A stretch of DNA of 64,000 bases, taken from contig NZ_FXWM01000001.1 of NCBI RefSeq assembly GCF_900177675.1, positions 5,713,001 to 5,777,000 on the forward strand, written 5' to 3'. This document shows, in pieces, positions 8,691-17,879 of the stretch. The stretch is from Bacillus sp. OV166. GTDB lineage: Bacteria > Bacillota > Bacilli > Bacillales > Cytobacillaceae. The translations under genes and the position numbers were made by a program. The number at the start of each line of letters is the position of its first letter. Within the stretch, counting starts at the first letter, position 1. The notes beneath the pieces were generated by a model. The model was not told the DNA's origin and did no database searches. It saw nothing but the letters and a program-made list of their open reading frames with translations.

Positions 8691-9377
8691 TTACTTTACT
8701 TCTACCCAGCCATTTTTAATCGCAACAACCACTGCTTGGGTACGGTCGTTGACATTCATTTTTTGTAAAATGTTTGACACATGGTTTTTGACTGTTTTTT
8801 CACTGATGAATAAAGCTTCGCCGATACCACGGTTGCTTTTTCCATCGGCAAGCATTTGGAGTACTTCGCACTCACGTCGTGTCAATAAATGCAATGGACG
8901 GCGAATTTCCATTGTTGGCATATAGCCTCCGCCGCCACGGGCCACACCCGCAGCAAGTTTGCGATATTCGTTCACCAAATTATGGGTGACCTTTGGATGT
9001 AGATAGGAACCGCCATCCGCCACAACACGCACTGCTTCAATCAGGGCATCGGCATCCATTTCTTTTAATAGATATCCTTGTGCACCCGTCTGTAAAGCAT
9101 GGGTCACATAGTTTTCATCATCATGTATGGATAAGATAATAATCTTCGTTTTCGGATATTTTTCAACCAACTCACGAGTTGCTTCGATTCCGTTCTTTTG
9201 CGGCATGTTAATATCCATGATGACAACGTCGGGTTGGAATTCTTCTACTAATCTTAGTGCTTCACAGCCATCATCGCCTTCAGCAACAACTTGGAACGAT
9301 TTTTCAAACTCTAGTATTCTCTTAACGCCTTCTCTAAATAGTTGGTGATCGTCTATAATGACAATTTTTGTAATCAA
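8691..9377 (-). CDS. degU: DegU, two-component response regulator
   Basis: DegU controls degradative enzymes, competence, biofilm and motility genes after phosphorylation by DegS. The 228-aa product has a receiver domain with the acidic pair at 9-10 and phospho-acceptor Asp55 in VVIMDINMP, then a LuxR-type helix-turn-helix (LTRRECEVLQMLADGKSN onward), very close to the B. subtilis protein. The start codon is TTG (9375-9377) behind AGGGGG; there is no in-frame ATG nearby, and the product keeps the family N-terminus. It follows degS by 75 bases. Confidence 0.97.
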   Translation of the reverse strand: MITKIVIIDDHQLFREGVKRILEFEKSFQVVAEGDDGCEALRLVEEFQPDVVIMDINMPQKNGIEATRELVEKYPKTKIIILSIHDDENYVTHALQTGAQGYLLKEMDADALIEAVRVVADGGSYLHPKVTHNLVNEYRKLAAGVARGGGGYMPTMEIRRPLHLLTRRECEVLQMLADGKSNRGIGEALFISEKTVKNHVSNILQKMNVNDRTQAVVVAIKNGWVEVK

Positions 9378-9451
9378 TTGTTACGCCCCCTAATCCTTCT
9401 AATTTCGAAATTTTTCTCCATTGGCGGTAGGTTCATTAGTTCATTAGTTCT

Positions 9452-10594
9452 TTAGTTAATTAGTGGAACTCGAATGAGTACTGCGGTTCCCTTGCCTATT
9501 TTTGAATCAAAGGTAATTTCGCCTTCAAGCAGGTCGACACGCTCGCGCATCCCTATCATGCCAAATGACTCAGGTTTCTTTTGCGTGATATCAAAACCGC
9601 CCCCATTGTCCTTGATCAAGACGGTAACTGAGGCATTGGTTATTTCTAATCGGACTTTGATTTCACAGGCATTTGCATGCTTCAGTGCATTTTGCACCGA
9701 TTCTTGGATCATCCGGAAGAGTGCGACTTCATACTTAGTAGGAAGCCGGCGTTCTAGGCCTATATTCACAAACTCGATTTTTGAGTGGTTATGATATTCT
9801 TCGATAGTTTGTAAGTATTTTCTGAGGGTAGGGACAAGACCTAAATCATCCAATGCCATCGGACGAAGGTCATAAATAATTCGCCGGACCTCATAAAGTG
9901 CCGATCGGACCATTTTTTTAAAACTATTGACCTCAGAAAAAGCCTCATCCGCGCCCTTTTCCCTATAAACACGTTCGATTAAGTCGGAGCGCATGATGAC
10001 ATTGGCAAGCATTTGGGCGGGACCATCGTGAATCTCCCTTGAAAGCCGCTTGCGTTCCTCTTCCTGTGCTTCAATTATCTTTAAGCCAAAATCTTGTTTG
10101 GCCTTCGCATGTTCTAGGACTTTACCAACCTGTTTTAAATCACTCGTCAAGTAATTCATCACGACGGAAATTTGCGAAATAAGCTGGTCGGCACGATCAA
10201 TCGTTTCCTCTAATCCAACCAGACGATTTTCGAGATCTGCCCGTTTATCCAAAAGCTGCTTTTTGTACTGCCAATTAATCGAAAGATCCATTTGCAGTTG
10301 ATGAGCCTTTTCGTAGGCATCTCGGACCTCTTCTTCAGAGTAATTTTTAAAATTCATACTGACTTCTGACAGCATACTCCGCGCCTCGAGGACTTGCTTC
10401 TCGAGCTTCTCGCCTTCATTTATGAGATTGCTCATCATTTGCTTGATATTGTCTAATTCATTGATCATATTTTCGTAATCTTGACGGCATTGCTCGCCTA
10501 TCTGGAAGATGTCGGTTTTGCTGCAAGTAACAGTTTCAATCATTTCTTCACGAATTTCATCAATCGATTTCATATTAATCTGCTTAAGTTTCAT
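9452..10594 (-). CDS. degS: DegS, cytoplasmic sensor histidine kinase
   Basis: DegS phosphorylates DegU. The 380-aa product has a long coiled-coil sensor region (about 30-165), the HisKA_3 motif REIHDGPAQM with His189, as in B. subtilis, and a HATPase domain with an NALKHA N-box and a DNGGGF G1 box. No membrane segment is present. An ATG at 10600 sits directly against GGAGGA, while the ATG at 10594 has a 7-base spacing, so I chose the latter. The degS stop region contains short TTAGTTC-type repeats. Confidence 0.97.
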   Translation of the reverse strand: MKLKQINMKSIDEIREEMIETVTCSKTDIFQIGEQCRQDYENMINELDNIKQMMSNLINEGEKLEKQVLEARSMLSEVSMNFKNYSEEEVRDAYEKAHQLQMDLSINWQYKKQLLDKRADLENRLVGLEETIDRADQLISQISVVMNYLTSDLKQVGKVLEHAKAKQDFGLKIIEAQEEERKRLSREIHDGPAQMLANVIMRSDLIERVYREKGADEAFSEVNSFKKMVRSALYEVRRIIYDLRPMALDDLGLVPTLRKYLQTIEEYHNHSKIEFVNIGLERRLPTKYEVALFRMIQESVQNALKHANACEIKVRLEITNASVTVLIKDNGGGFDITQKKPESFGMIGMRERVDLLEGEITFDSKIGKGTAVLIRVPLIN

Positions 10595-10662
10595 ACACAT
10601 TCCTCCGATAAGAAAGCAATAAGCGCCTGTACGCTAAGCTAACAATAATCTAATTTCAGTGA

Positions 10663-10690
10663 ATGATATTTTATTATCTTTGGATTTCAA
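10663..10690 (-). promoter_or_regulatory. Candidate sigma-A promoter of degSU
   Basis: On the minus strand TTGAAA and TATCAT are separated by 16 bases, about 70-95 bases upstream of degS. The region up to yvyE (about 320 bases) carries no other gene; it also contains a TATAAT at 10788 facing yvyE with no good -35. Confidence 0.5.
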
Positions 10691-10922
10691 AAATTCATCA
10701 AACTACCTTTTAACATATTTTACCTTTAATTTTATCAATATGCGAATATGAACTTAAGTTGTATCCTTAATTTCAGTAAAAAAGTAGTATAATGGTTGTA
10801 TCTCTTTTTGTCTATAAAAATAGGTTTTCACTACTTTTATCTTTTTTATTATAACACGGAAACTTTACTGCCATATTAAAGTTATATTACACCCTGATGA
10901 AATTAAGGAAGGAGTGCGCAAT

Positions 10923-11555
10923 ATGTTGCCTCGTTACCATACAGTAAAACAAACTGGTGAACATGAAATTATTATTCAAAAATCAAGATTTATTGCCCAC
11001 ATCAAAAGAACTGAATCCGAAGCGGAAGCCCAAGAATTCATTCAAACATTGAAGAAAAAATATTGGGATGCCACGCATAACTGTTCAGCCTATCTTATTG
11101 GCGAGCACGATCAAATTCAGAAAGCCAATGATGACGGCGAACCAAGTGGTACAGCCGGCGTTCCAATCCTAGAAGTTTTGAAAAAAAGAAAGCTCAAGGA
11201 TACAGTGGTGGTCGTTACCCGCTTTTTTGGCGGGATTAAATTAGGCGCAGGCGGTTTAATTCGTGCCTATGGTAAAGCCGCGTCGGAAGGCCTGGATTCG
11301 GTTGGGATTGTCGAAAGAAGGCTAATGCGGGTCTGCCATGTTAAAATTGATTATTCTTGGCTTGGCAAGATTGAAAATGAATTGCGATCGTCCATCTATA
11401 TCCTTAAAAATATCCAGTACCAGGAGAATGTCGAAATTGAAGTATTTGTCGAAGAAGAGAACCAACCGGCTTTCACAGAATGGATGATTGAAATGACAAA
11501 TGGACAAGCCGATATTACTGCTGGAGATGTTACCTATCTTGAGTCAGATAACTAG
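10923..11555 (+). CDS. yvyE: YvyE/YigZ (IMPACT) family protein
   Basis: The 210-aa product matches YvyE along its length, with the N-terminal IMPACT-family domain (FIAH, CSAYLIGEH, DDGEPSGTAGVPIL) and a C-terminal DUF1949 domain. The family is conserved next to degSU but its biochemical role is unsettled. A GTG at 10914 lies inside the RBS; the ATG at 10923 has GGAG eight bases upstream and gives the usual start. Confidence 0.95.
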   Translation: MLPRYHTVKQTGEHEIIIQKSRFIAHIKRTESEAEAQEFIQTLKKKYWDATHNCSAYLIGEHDQIQKANDDGEPSGTAGVPILEVLKKRKLKDTVVVVTRFFGGIKLGAGGLIRAYGKAASEGLDSVGIVERRLMRVCHVKIDYSWLGKIENELRSSIYILKNIQYQENVEIEVFVEEENQPAFTEWMIEMTNGQADITAGDVTYLESDN

Positions 11556-11584
11556 GAAATTTCTTTCCTCCCTGCCTATTGAGA

Positions 11585-11597
11585 ATAGTAATACTAT
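11585..11597. promoter_or_regulatory. 13-bp palindrome upstream of the LCP gene
   Basis: ATAGTA-A-TACTAT is a perfect odd-length palindrome about 105 bases upstream of the LCP start. It could be an operator half-site pair or a weak hairpin. No regulator is indicated. Confidence 0.3.
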
Positions 11598-11701
11598 TGT
11601 AAAGAAAATTTCATTTTACCAATCTCAATAAATATTATAAAATAGAGTAGATTTTCAACAAAAATTGACATTTTTCTATTTAAACTACTAGGAGGCAATC
11701 T

Positions 11702-12712
11702 ATGTCTATCAATAGACAGGTGTATAAAAATAATAACAAGGGCAAGGTAAAGAAAAGACTAAGACGAAAACGATTCTTGCTTTGGATCGTAATGCCCATT
11801 CTTTTATTAATAATAGGTGCAACAGCTTACGGCGGATTTTTGTATAATAAGGCTGAATCAGTGATGAATAAATCCTACAAGCCAATTGAACGTGATACTA
11901 AAGCGAAGGCCAATGTAAAACTTGAAAATACATCGATACTATTTATTGGTGTTGATGATAGTGAAAAGAGAAAATCGAATGGCAGATCTCGTTCAGATGC
12001 CTTGATGCTGGCTACTTTTAATAAGAAAGAAAAATCTATTAAGCTATTGAGTATCCCGCGTGATTCATATGTTCACATCCCTGAGAAGGATATTTATACA
12101 AAAATTACTCATGCCCATGCTTATGGCGGCGTGAAACTTACGCTTGAAACAGTCGAAGAATTGCTTGATGTACCAGTCGATTATTATGTTAAAATGAATT
12201 TTAACGCCTTTATTGACGTTATTAATGCGCTAGATGGTGTGAAAGTAGACGTTCCATTCACATTTTCTGAACAAGATTCCCAGGACCATGCGAAAGCAAT
12301 AACCTTGAAAAAAGGCGTACAAGAATTAGATGGTGAACAAGCACTTGCGTTTGCACGGACAAGGAAAATGGATAGTGATATTCAAAGAGGACAGCGCCAG
12401 CAGCAGATCTTTAAAGCCATCCTCTCAAAAGGATCATCCATAAAGTCTATTTCTAATTACACAGATGTGATGGAAGCTGTTGGAAAGAATATGTCAACAG
12501 ACTTAACGTTTGACCAAATGAAATCGTTTATTAGCTATATCCAAGCTGGTAGTGGAATCGATGTTGAATCACTATCACTAAAAGGGTCTGATTCATATAT
12601 TGATCGTGTTTACTATTATCAACTTGATGAAACGGCCTTAGAGGAAACAAAATCAACACTTAAGACACACCTCAACAGAACAAATACAGCAAGTGCAACG
12701 AAAGTTGAATAA
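11702..12712 (+). CDS. LytR-CpsA-Psr family teichoic-acid ligase (TagV/YvhJ position)
   Basis: LCP proteins transfer undecaprenyl-linked teichoic acid onto peptidoglycan at the outer membrane face. The 336-aa product has a basic N-terminus, one membrane anchor (about 26-46) and the LCP domain with GVDDSE, SRSDALML, SIPRDSYV and an ARTRK-type phosphate-binding arginine. The gap after yvyE and the tagO gene beyond match the place of yvhJ (tagV) in B. subtilis. TAGGAGG precedes the ATG. A second LCP gene lies at 38024. Confidence 0.9.
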   Translation: MSINRQVYKNNNKGKVKKRLRRKRFLLWIVMPILLLIIGATAYGGFLYNKAESVMNKSYKPIERDTKAKANVKLENTSILFIGVDDSEKRKSNGRSRSDALMLATFNKKEKSIKLLSIPRDSYVHIPEKDIYTKITHAHAYGGVKLTLETVEELLDVPVDYYVKMNFNAFIDVINALDGVKVDVPFTFSEQDSQDHAKAITLKKGVQELDGEQALAFARTRKMDSDIQRGQRQQQIFKAILSKGSSIKSISNYTDVMEAVGKNMSTDLTFDQMKSFISYIQAGSGIDVESLSLKGSDSYIDRVYYYQLDETALEETKSTLKTHLNRTNTASATKVE

Positions 12713-12832
12713 GAAGCAACCCGGATCAGGTTAACAGGTTCAGTTTTGAAGAACAAAATTGCAACCAATGACTGAAATCGCAATAGAAATGGACACGAAA
12801 TAACAAGTTTATTAACACAAGTATTAGTCCAG

Positions 12833-12870
12833 AAAAACGCTCAGAGCATAAATATCTCTGAGCGTTTTTT
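12833..12870. terminator. Bidirectional terminator between LCP gene and acyltransferase
   Basis: AAAACGCTCAGAG and CTCTGAGCGTTTT form a perfect stem with a 9-base loop, with T runs on both strands. It serves the convergent genes on each side. Confidence 0.9.
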
Positions 12871-12967
12871 ATATCGTGTTATTCAACATTAACACCCGTT
12901 CGTTAGATAAGCTTACGACGCATTTTCTCCAAATCCCGACATTAATTTCCTATAAAACTTTTAATGC

Positions 12968-13828
12968 TTAAAACATATTTTTAATCCTTTTGATAAAACT
13001 CTGTTTATCCATAGATTTTTCAATAAAAAATCGGTTTTTATTTCGATTCATTTGCAAATTCAATTTTATAAAATCAAGTTTTTCTGAAACCAACTTTAAT
13101 TCAGTTAATGATTTTTCAATAGAAGAAAATGGGAACAATTCAGTCTGATTATAAGAATAAATATATTCATCACTCTCAAAAACCTCATGACTTCGTGTTT
13201 CTTCTTCTCTATACGAATGTACACTGTCACTTGAATAAAAAATCGATTCACTAATTTTTCTTGCTGGATTACCTGCATATGAACAATTAGATCCAATTTT
13301 CTTTCCGCTAACTACCGACATACCTCCTATAATGCTTCCTGAACCAATTTGTGTCCCTTTTAAAATAAAAGCATGTTGACCAATCCAAACATGATCGCCA
13401 ATATAAATGCTTCTACTTGGGTTGATTCTTTTTTTTGTGTTAGAATCATAAATTAGATGAGGGTCAGCTGTTCTAAACCAACAGTCAAAAGAAATTAAAC
13501 AATCTTCTCCAACAATTATATTTTTTTGTTCTGAAATAATTATATTTAATCTGCTGTTAAAATAATTATCTTTCCCAAAAAATAATACACAATTATTGTA
13601 AACAGTTGCATTGAATAAATAATTATGCCTGTTTTTACAAAGAAAAATAATTGACTCATTTCCACTAAATTGTATAGTACTATTTACTAAATGAACATCG
13701 TCATTATCACAATATAGAACGTTTCCCTTTCCCCTAAATATTATTTTTGAATTTGTTAGTTTAGGGTTCCCTATTATGTTATTCTCTTTTAAGTCCTCTA
13801 TTTGATTTGTTTCATTGATAATTTCCAT
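12968..13828 (-). CDS. Left-handed beta-helix acyltransferase (hexapeptide repeat)
   Basis: The 286-aa product has imperfect hexapeptide repeats through about residues 20-200 and the classic distal part IYIGDHVWIGQHAFILKG, IGGMSVVSG and YAGNPAR, as in maltose/galactoside/virginiamycin-type acetyltransferases. The C-terminal 80 residues are helical and charged. Its acceptor is unknown; its place beside tagO suggests a wall or capsule sugar. A longer start at 13882 lacks an RBS; the ATG at 13828 has AAAGGG. It is visibly more AT-rich than its neighbours and interrupts the LCP-tagO order seen in B. subtilis, which suggests acquisition. Confidence 0.75.
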   Translation of the reverse strand: MEIINETNQIEDLKENNIIGNPKLTNSKIIFRGKGNVLYCDNDDVHLVNSTIQFSGNESIIFLCKNRHNYLFNATVYNNCVLFFGKDNYFNSRLNIIISEQKNIIVGEDCLISFDCWFRTADPHLIYDSNTKKRINPSRSIYIGDHVWIGQHAFILKGTQIGSGSIIGGMSVVSGKKIGSNCSYAGNPARKISESIFYSSDSVHSYREEETRSHEVFESDEYIYSYNQTELFPFSSIEKSLTELKLVSEKLDFIKLNLQMNRNKNRFFIEKSMDKQSFIKRIKNMF

Positions 13829-13963
13829 ATTTTTTTCCCTTTCGATTAGAACAAGAATGTGTCCAATCCAAATTATTCTCAAATATTATTTTATATTATT
13901 TTTTGGCAATAACCTAATTGTTGGGGGTCTTTTTCACATAAATATCAAATAAAAGAAAACAAT

Positions 13964-14009
13964 AAAAGGGTAAATCACAACGCCTTCCTGTGTTGTGATT
14001 TACCCTTTT
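13964..14009 (-). terminator. tagO terminator
   Basis: An 18-bp perfect stem (AAAAGGGTAAATCACAAC with its complement) around a 10-base loop, immediately after the tagO stop. Confidence 0.9.
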
Positions 14010-14010
14010 A

Positions 14011-15060
14011 TTATCTATTTTTGTTCAATATCCCCATGATTCGGAGAAGCGGTCGGTAATTCTTATTAATTAAACCAATCGTTTCAACAAATAATTCAAT
14101 GGCCAGCACGATAATGGTAATGATTAAGATCGAGCCCCATACGGTTGTAATCGTAAAAATAAAGGCTGCGAGGCCAAACATGGCGCTCATAGCATAAATT
14201 AACAGAACCGTTTCTCGATGCGTAAAACCTAATTCTAGTAAACAATGATGTAAATGGGACTTATCTGGTGCGGATAATGATTTCTTATTGTAAATACGAC
14301 GGATGATAGCAAAAAAAGTATCTGAAATCGGAACACCTAAAATAATGATTGGAACAATAAACGAAATCAAGGCAACATTTTTAAAACCGAGTAAGGCTAG
14401 GACTGAGATCATGTAGCCAAGGAAGAGCGCCCCAGAATCTCCCATAAAAATTTTTGCCGGGTGAAAATTATATAGTAGAAAGCCTAACGTACTCGCAAGC
14501 AGGATTGTCCCCATGGCAACTACATAACCATTTCCCATCACAATCGCCATCCCGGAAATAGTGATAAAGGCGATCGAGGAAACACCAGCTGCCAAACCAT
14601 CAAGTCCATCGATTAAATTGATTGCATTGGTAACGCCAACAATCCAGATGACTGTAATTGGAATACTAAAGATACCAAATTCTAAGGTCCCATTAAACGG
14701 TAAGTTAATAAATTCAACTTCCACCCCGCCCCACATCACAACGATCAGGGCAGAAACAATTTGTAAGATAAATTTTATTTTGGCCGATAATTCAAAGATA
14801 TCATCTAAAATACCGGTAACTAGTATGATTAAACCACCAGCAACAATAGCTGCATGGTAGGGACTGCTTGGATGCAGGATTAAAAGACCGAAGAGAAAAC
14901 TAATATAAATCGCTAGGCCGCCTAAACGAGGCATAATCTTAACATGTACCTTACGCTTATTAGGACTGTCCGTTGCTCCTAATTTAAAAGCCAATTTTTT
15001 TACGATTGGAGTGATTAATACGGAGCATAAAAAACATAATATTAAGGTCAGATATAACAT
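14011..15060 (-). CDS. tagO: TagO, undecaprenyl-phosphate GlcNAc-1-phosphate transferase
   Basis: TagO starts wall teichoic acid synthesis by moving GlcNAc-1-P from UDP-GlcNAc to undecaprenyl phosphate. The 349-aa polytopic product (about 10-11 membrane segments) is a WecA/MraY-type enzyme with the family motifs SPNKRKVH, the NAINLIDGLDGLA aspartate motif, FMGDSGALFLG and the SAPDKSHLHH loop with its histidines. GGGAGGG precedes the ATG. It is monocistronic here, with its own promoter and terminator. Confidence 0.96.
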   Translation of the reverse strand: MLYLTLILCFLCSVLITPIVKKLAFKLGATDSPNKRKVHVKIMPRLGGLAIYISFLFGLLILHPSSPYHAAIVAGGLIILVTGILDDIFELSAKIKFILQIVSALIVVMWGGVEVEFINLPFNGTLEFGIFSIPITVIWIVGVTNAINLIDGLDGLAAGVSSIAFITISGMAIVMGNGYVVAMGTILLASTLGFLLYNFHPAKIFMGDSGALFLGYMISVLALLGFKNVALISFIVPIIILGVPISDTFFAIIRRIYNKKSLSAPDKSHLHHCLLELGFTHRETVLLIYAMSAMFGLAAFIFTITTVWGSILIITIIVLAIELFVETIGLINKNYRPLLRIMGILNKNR

Positions 15061-15139
15061 GAAGACCCTCCCTATGAATATAATGCCCCATTAATAAATT
15101 TTAGAAACAGGCACATATTTCTAAGTACACAACGAACAT

Positions 15140-15148
15140 ATTATAGCA
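15140..15148 (-). promoter_or_regulatory. Extended -10 promoter of tagO
   Basis: On the minus strand TGCTATAAT is a perfect extended -10 element about 80 bases upstream of tagO. No good -35 is seen at 17 bases, which extended -10 promoters can tolerate. Confidence 0.5.
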
Positions 15149-15295
15149 CACATTTTTTATTTTGGTATATTTTGTTGAATTGTCGGAAAATTCCCTCTTA
15201 TTTAGCTAGCATTACTAGGATTTATAAGTAACGATCCAACACCATGTAAGACGATTGGTTACTCCAAAAAGTTACATTTATTTTATAATAATCGC

Positions 15296-16027
15296 TTATT
15301 TGGTGAACTTTAATTGGAAGATTTCCAGTAAAAACCGGGGGATGGCTAACATTCTCCTCCACCTCGACGGCTGCGAAATCAAGCGATAAAACCATTCGAG
15401 GTTCATTTTTTGCCAGAAACGAGGAGCACGCTGGACCTCTCCCGCGAGAACATCGATGCTGCCTCCAACCCCCATACATACTCCTTTGGGAAATTGAGCC
15501 AGATTTCTTTCAATCCATTGTTCTTGTTTAGGGAACCCTAACGCCACGAAAATCAAATCGGGGCTTGAGGCTTTAATCTCAGCAGTGATCGGATTGTTTT
15601 CCCAATCAAAAAAGCCATGATGACTGCCCACTATTTGAACATGTGGAAATTGACTGTTGATCTTAGCCACAGCTTTTTGATTGGTCTCTTCGCGCCCGCC
15701 CAATAGATAAATTTTCAACTTATTCTCGTTCCCAAGTTCCAGTAGACGGATCATTAAATCATAACCTGCGACCCTCTCCTTAATCGGGGTATTTAATATT
15801 TTTGAAGCCAGAATAATCCCATAACCATCAGGAACCACCATGTCGGCCGATTGAATGATTTTTTTATAGTCGGGATGTTCATGAGCGTACATGACAATTT
15901 CCGGGTTGGCTGTGACAATGAAAGCTTTGCGATTACTTTTTATCATTTCATTTAGAATGTTAGCTACTTCATTAAATTGTTTATTGATAAAATCAATACC
16001 TAATATATCGACGGTGTTGTTCTGCAT
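15296..16027 (-). CDS. tagA: TagA/TarA, N-acetylmannosaminyltransferase
   Basis: TagA adds ManNAc to undecaprenyl-PP-GlcNAc, completing the disaccharide of the teichoic acid linkage unit. The 243-aa product is a WecG/TagA/CpsF-family (GT26) enzyme with the TANPEI motif, PDGYG with the catalytic-type Asp, LLGG, VALGFPKQE and GVGGSIDVLAG. The C-terminal RAPRFWQKMNLEW and RRMLAIPRF segments fit the membrane-binding tail. A frame start at 16054 lacks an RBS; the ATG at 16027 has AGGA. It follows tagH beyond a terminator, so it may have its own promoter. Confidence 0.95.
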   Translation of the reverse strand: MQNNTVDILGIDFINKQFNEVANILNEMIKSNRKAFIVTANPEIVMYAHEHPDYKKIIQSADMVVPDGYGIILASKILNTPIKERVAGYDLMIRLLELGNENKLKIYLLGGREETNQKAVAKINSQFPHVQIVGSHHGFFDWENNPITAEIKASSPDLIFVALGFPKQEQWIERNLAQFPKGVCMGVGGSIDVLAGEVQRAPRFWQKMNLEWFYRLISQPSRWRRMLAIPRFLLEIFQLKFTK

Positions 16028-16060
16028 GGTTTTTATCCTTTTGTATTTTTTCATATTTAT

Positions 16061-16106
16061 AAAAAAAGGCTCAAAAAAATGGATCTAGCCAATTATTTTT
16101 GAGCCT
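16061..16106 (-). terminator. tagGH terminator
   Basis: AGGCTCAAAAA pairs with TTTTTGAGCCT around a 17-base loop, with a seven-T run on the minus strand, between tagH and tagA. Confidence 0.75.
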
Positions 16107-16113
16107 CTTTTTA

Positions 16114-16923
16114 TTATCTAGCTGTATTTAAAACTAATCTGCTCTGCTTTTCTAAGGCTGTTTCTCTAAACTTTCGCTGTTCCTCTTTAGACATGGCCTT
16201 AAATTCTTTGAGAAACGCTTCATATTGCGGAACCACTTCTGCAGTCGTCCCATATGCTTTGATTTGACCAAATTCTAACCATAAAGCTTTTTGGCAAAAA
16301 TCTTTAATTTGGCCAATCGCATGGCTTACAAAAAAGATGGTTTTCCCTTTCTCTTTAAAGCTGTACATTTTTTTCTTGGATTTTTCTGCAAATGCTTGGT
16401 CCCCAACGGAGAGCGCCTCGTCGATAATTAATATATCTGGATCCACAGTCACGGAGATGGCAAAACCAAGCTTTGATTTCATACCACTTGAATAGGTTTT
16501 TACAGGCTGATCAATAAACCTTCCTAGTTCGGAGAAATCAATAATTTCAGGTTCGAGCTCCCGGATTTCTTTTTTACTAAAACCGAGCATTAAACATTTC
16601 AGTTCAATATTTTCTCGACCCGTTAAATTATTGTTTAACCCAGAGGCAATCGCAATTAAAGATGTTTGTCCAATCGTTTCGACCTTTCCATTTGTAGGTG
16701 GAACTACGCCTGCAATAATGTTGGATAGAGTCGATTTTCCGGAGCCATTTACACCTATTAAACCAATCACATCGCCTTGTTCAGCGGTGAAACTTATATT
16801 TTGCAACGCATAGAAATCATCACCATAGCCATTGGGCAAAATGATGTCAAGAAGCTTATCAGATGTTCTATTATACAATTTGTATTTCTTTGATACATTA
16901 TCAATAATAACTGTTTTAGTCAT
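16114..16923 (-). CDS. tagH: TagH, teichoic acid export ABC ATPase (short form)
   Basis: TagH powers export of the finished polymer through TagG. The 269-aa product has Walker A GVNGSGKST, the Q-loop, the signature YSSGMKSKLGFA, Walker B ILIIDEAL and the H-loop SHA. It stops soon after the ATPase domain, like S. aureus TarH, whereas B. subtilis 168 TagH has a long C-terminal extension (total about 527 aa). A GTG at 16938 is in frame, but the ATG at 16923 gives the usual start. Confidence 0.95.
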   Translation of the reverse strand: MTKTVIIDNVSKKYKLYNRTSDKLLDIILPNGYGDDFYALQNISFTAEQGDVIGLIGVNGSGKSTLSNIIAGVVPPTNGKVETIGQTSLIAIASGLNNNLTGRENIELKCLMLGFSKKEIRELEPEIIDFSELGRFIDQPVKTYSSGMKSKLGFAISVTVDPDILIIDEALSVGDQAFAEKSKKKMYSFKEKGKTIFFVSHAIGQIKDFCQKALWLEFGQIKAYGTTAEVVPQYEAFLKEFKAMSKEEQRKFRETALEKQSRLVLNTAR

Positions 16924-16939
16924 TTTTTCCACTTCCACT

Positions 16940-17743
16940 TTACAAGTAGTCTACAAATCGGTTTCGAAATTTCAAGTGCAGTGCAGAGCCTATAAATAAC
17001 AACACGAAAACTAGTCCCCAAAAGTAGGCGGTATATTTAATGTGTTCAATTAAATACCAGCTATGCCCTAACAGAGCAGCGCGATAACCTTCAGCAATAT
17101 AGTATAATGGATTAAACTTCATTACGCTTTGAACGATATGTGGAAGTCTTTCAGGCGTCCATAATAATGGTGTCAGATAAAGCAGCATTCTGACAATAGC
17201 TTGGACAATCATTTGTACATCCCGTACAATCGTCGCTAAGGTAGAGGTAATTAATGAAATAGCTACCAGTAGAATAATGGTGGCAAACATATAATAGGGT
17301 AACGACAAATAATATATCGATATAGGATAGCCTGTAAATTGAAAGATAACCACAATGACTCCAACTAACATGAGATGCTGATAAAATTTCGATATAATGA
17401 CATAGGTTGGAATTACACTCATCGGAAAGCTCATTTTTGCGATTAAGGCGATCCTCGTATAGATCGACTTTGATGCGTCCAAGATTGCTGGGTTAACAAA
17501 GAACCAAACTAAAATACCCGCCAGCATCCAATAGAAATACGGAATCCCCTCTACTGCACGTCCACCACGGATACCATATCCGAATACAAAATAATAGATA
17601 CCTATTTGAATCATGGGATTGATTAATTCCCATAATATCCCTAAATAATGACTGTTATTTGCACTTTTTAATTCAAAAAGGGATAATCTTCTGATGAGAT
17701 AAAAACTGCTAATCTGTTCCCTTATGACCTTAAACATTGACAT
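16940..17743 (-). CDS. tagG: TagG, teichoic acid export ABC permease
   Basis: The 267-aa product is an ABC-2 type permease with six membrane segments and the GIRGGRAVEGIPYFYW, VNPAILDASKSIYT and FNPLYYIAEGYR stretches typical of TagG. With TagH it exports wall teichoic acid. AGGAAGGAT precedes the ATG. The tagH ATG lies 16 bases after the stop, so the two form one unit. Confidence 0.96.
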   Translation of the reverse strand: MSMFKVIREQISSFYLIRRLSLFELKSANNSHYLGILWELINPMIQIGIYYFVFGYGIRGGRAVEGIPYFYWMLAGILVWFFVNPAILDASKSIYTRIALIAKMSFPMSVIPTYVIISKFYQHLMLVGVIVVIFQFTGYPISIYYLSLPYYMFATIILLVAISLITSTLATIVRDVQMIVQAIVRMLLYLTPLLWTPERLPHIVQSVMKFNPLYYIAEGYRAALLGHSWYLIEHIKYTAYFWGLVFVLLFIGSALHLKFRNRFVDYL

Positions 17744-17830
17744 CGTGTTGATCCTTCCTAAACGATTTAATTGGGGATATAAGATAAGACCTTTTCATAA
17801 AATGAATCATTCCCCCTCAAAGACCATAAC

Positions 17831-17839
17831 ATTTTACCA
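17831..17839 (-). promoter_or_regulatory. Candidate extended -10 promoter of tagGH
   Basis: On the minus strand TGGTAAAAT fits an extended -10 element about 90 bases upstream of tagG. The -35 is poor. Confidence 0.35.
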
Positions 17840-17879
17840 TAAAAAAAGGATAAATTCTAACGCAATTAGACATATGTAG

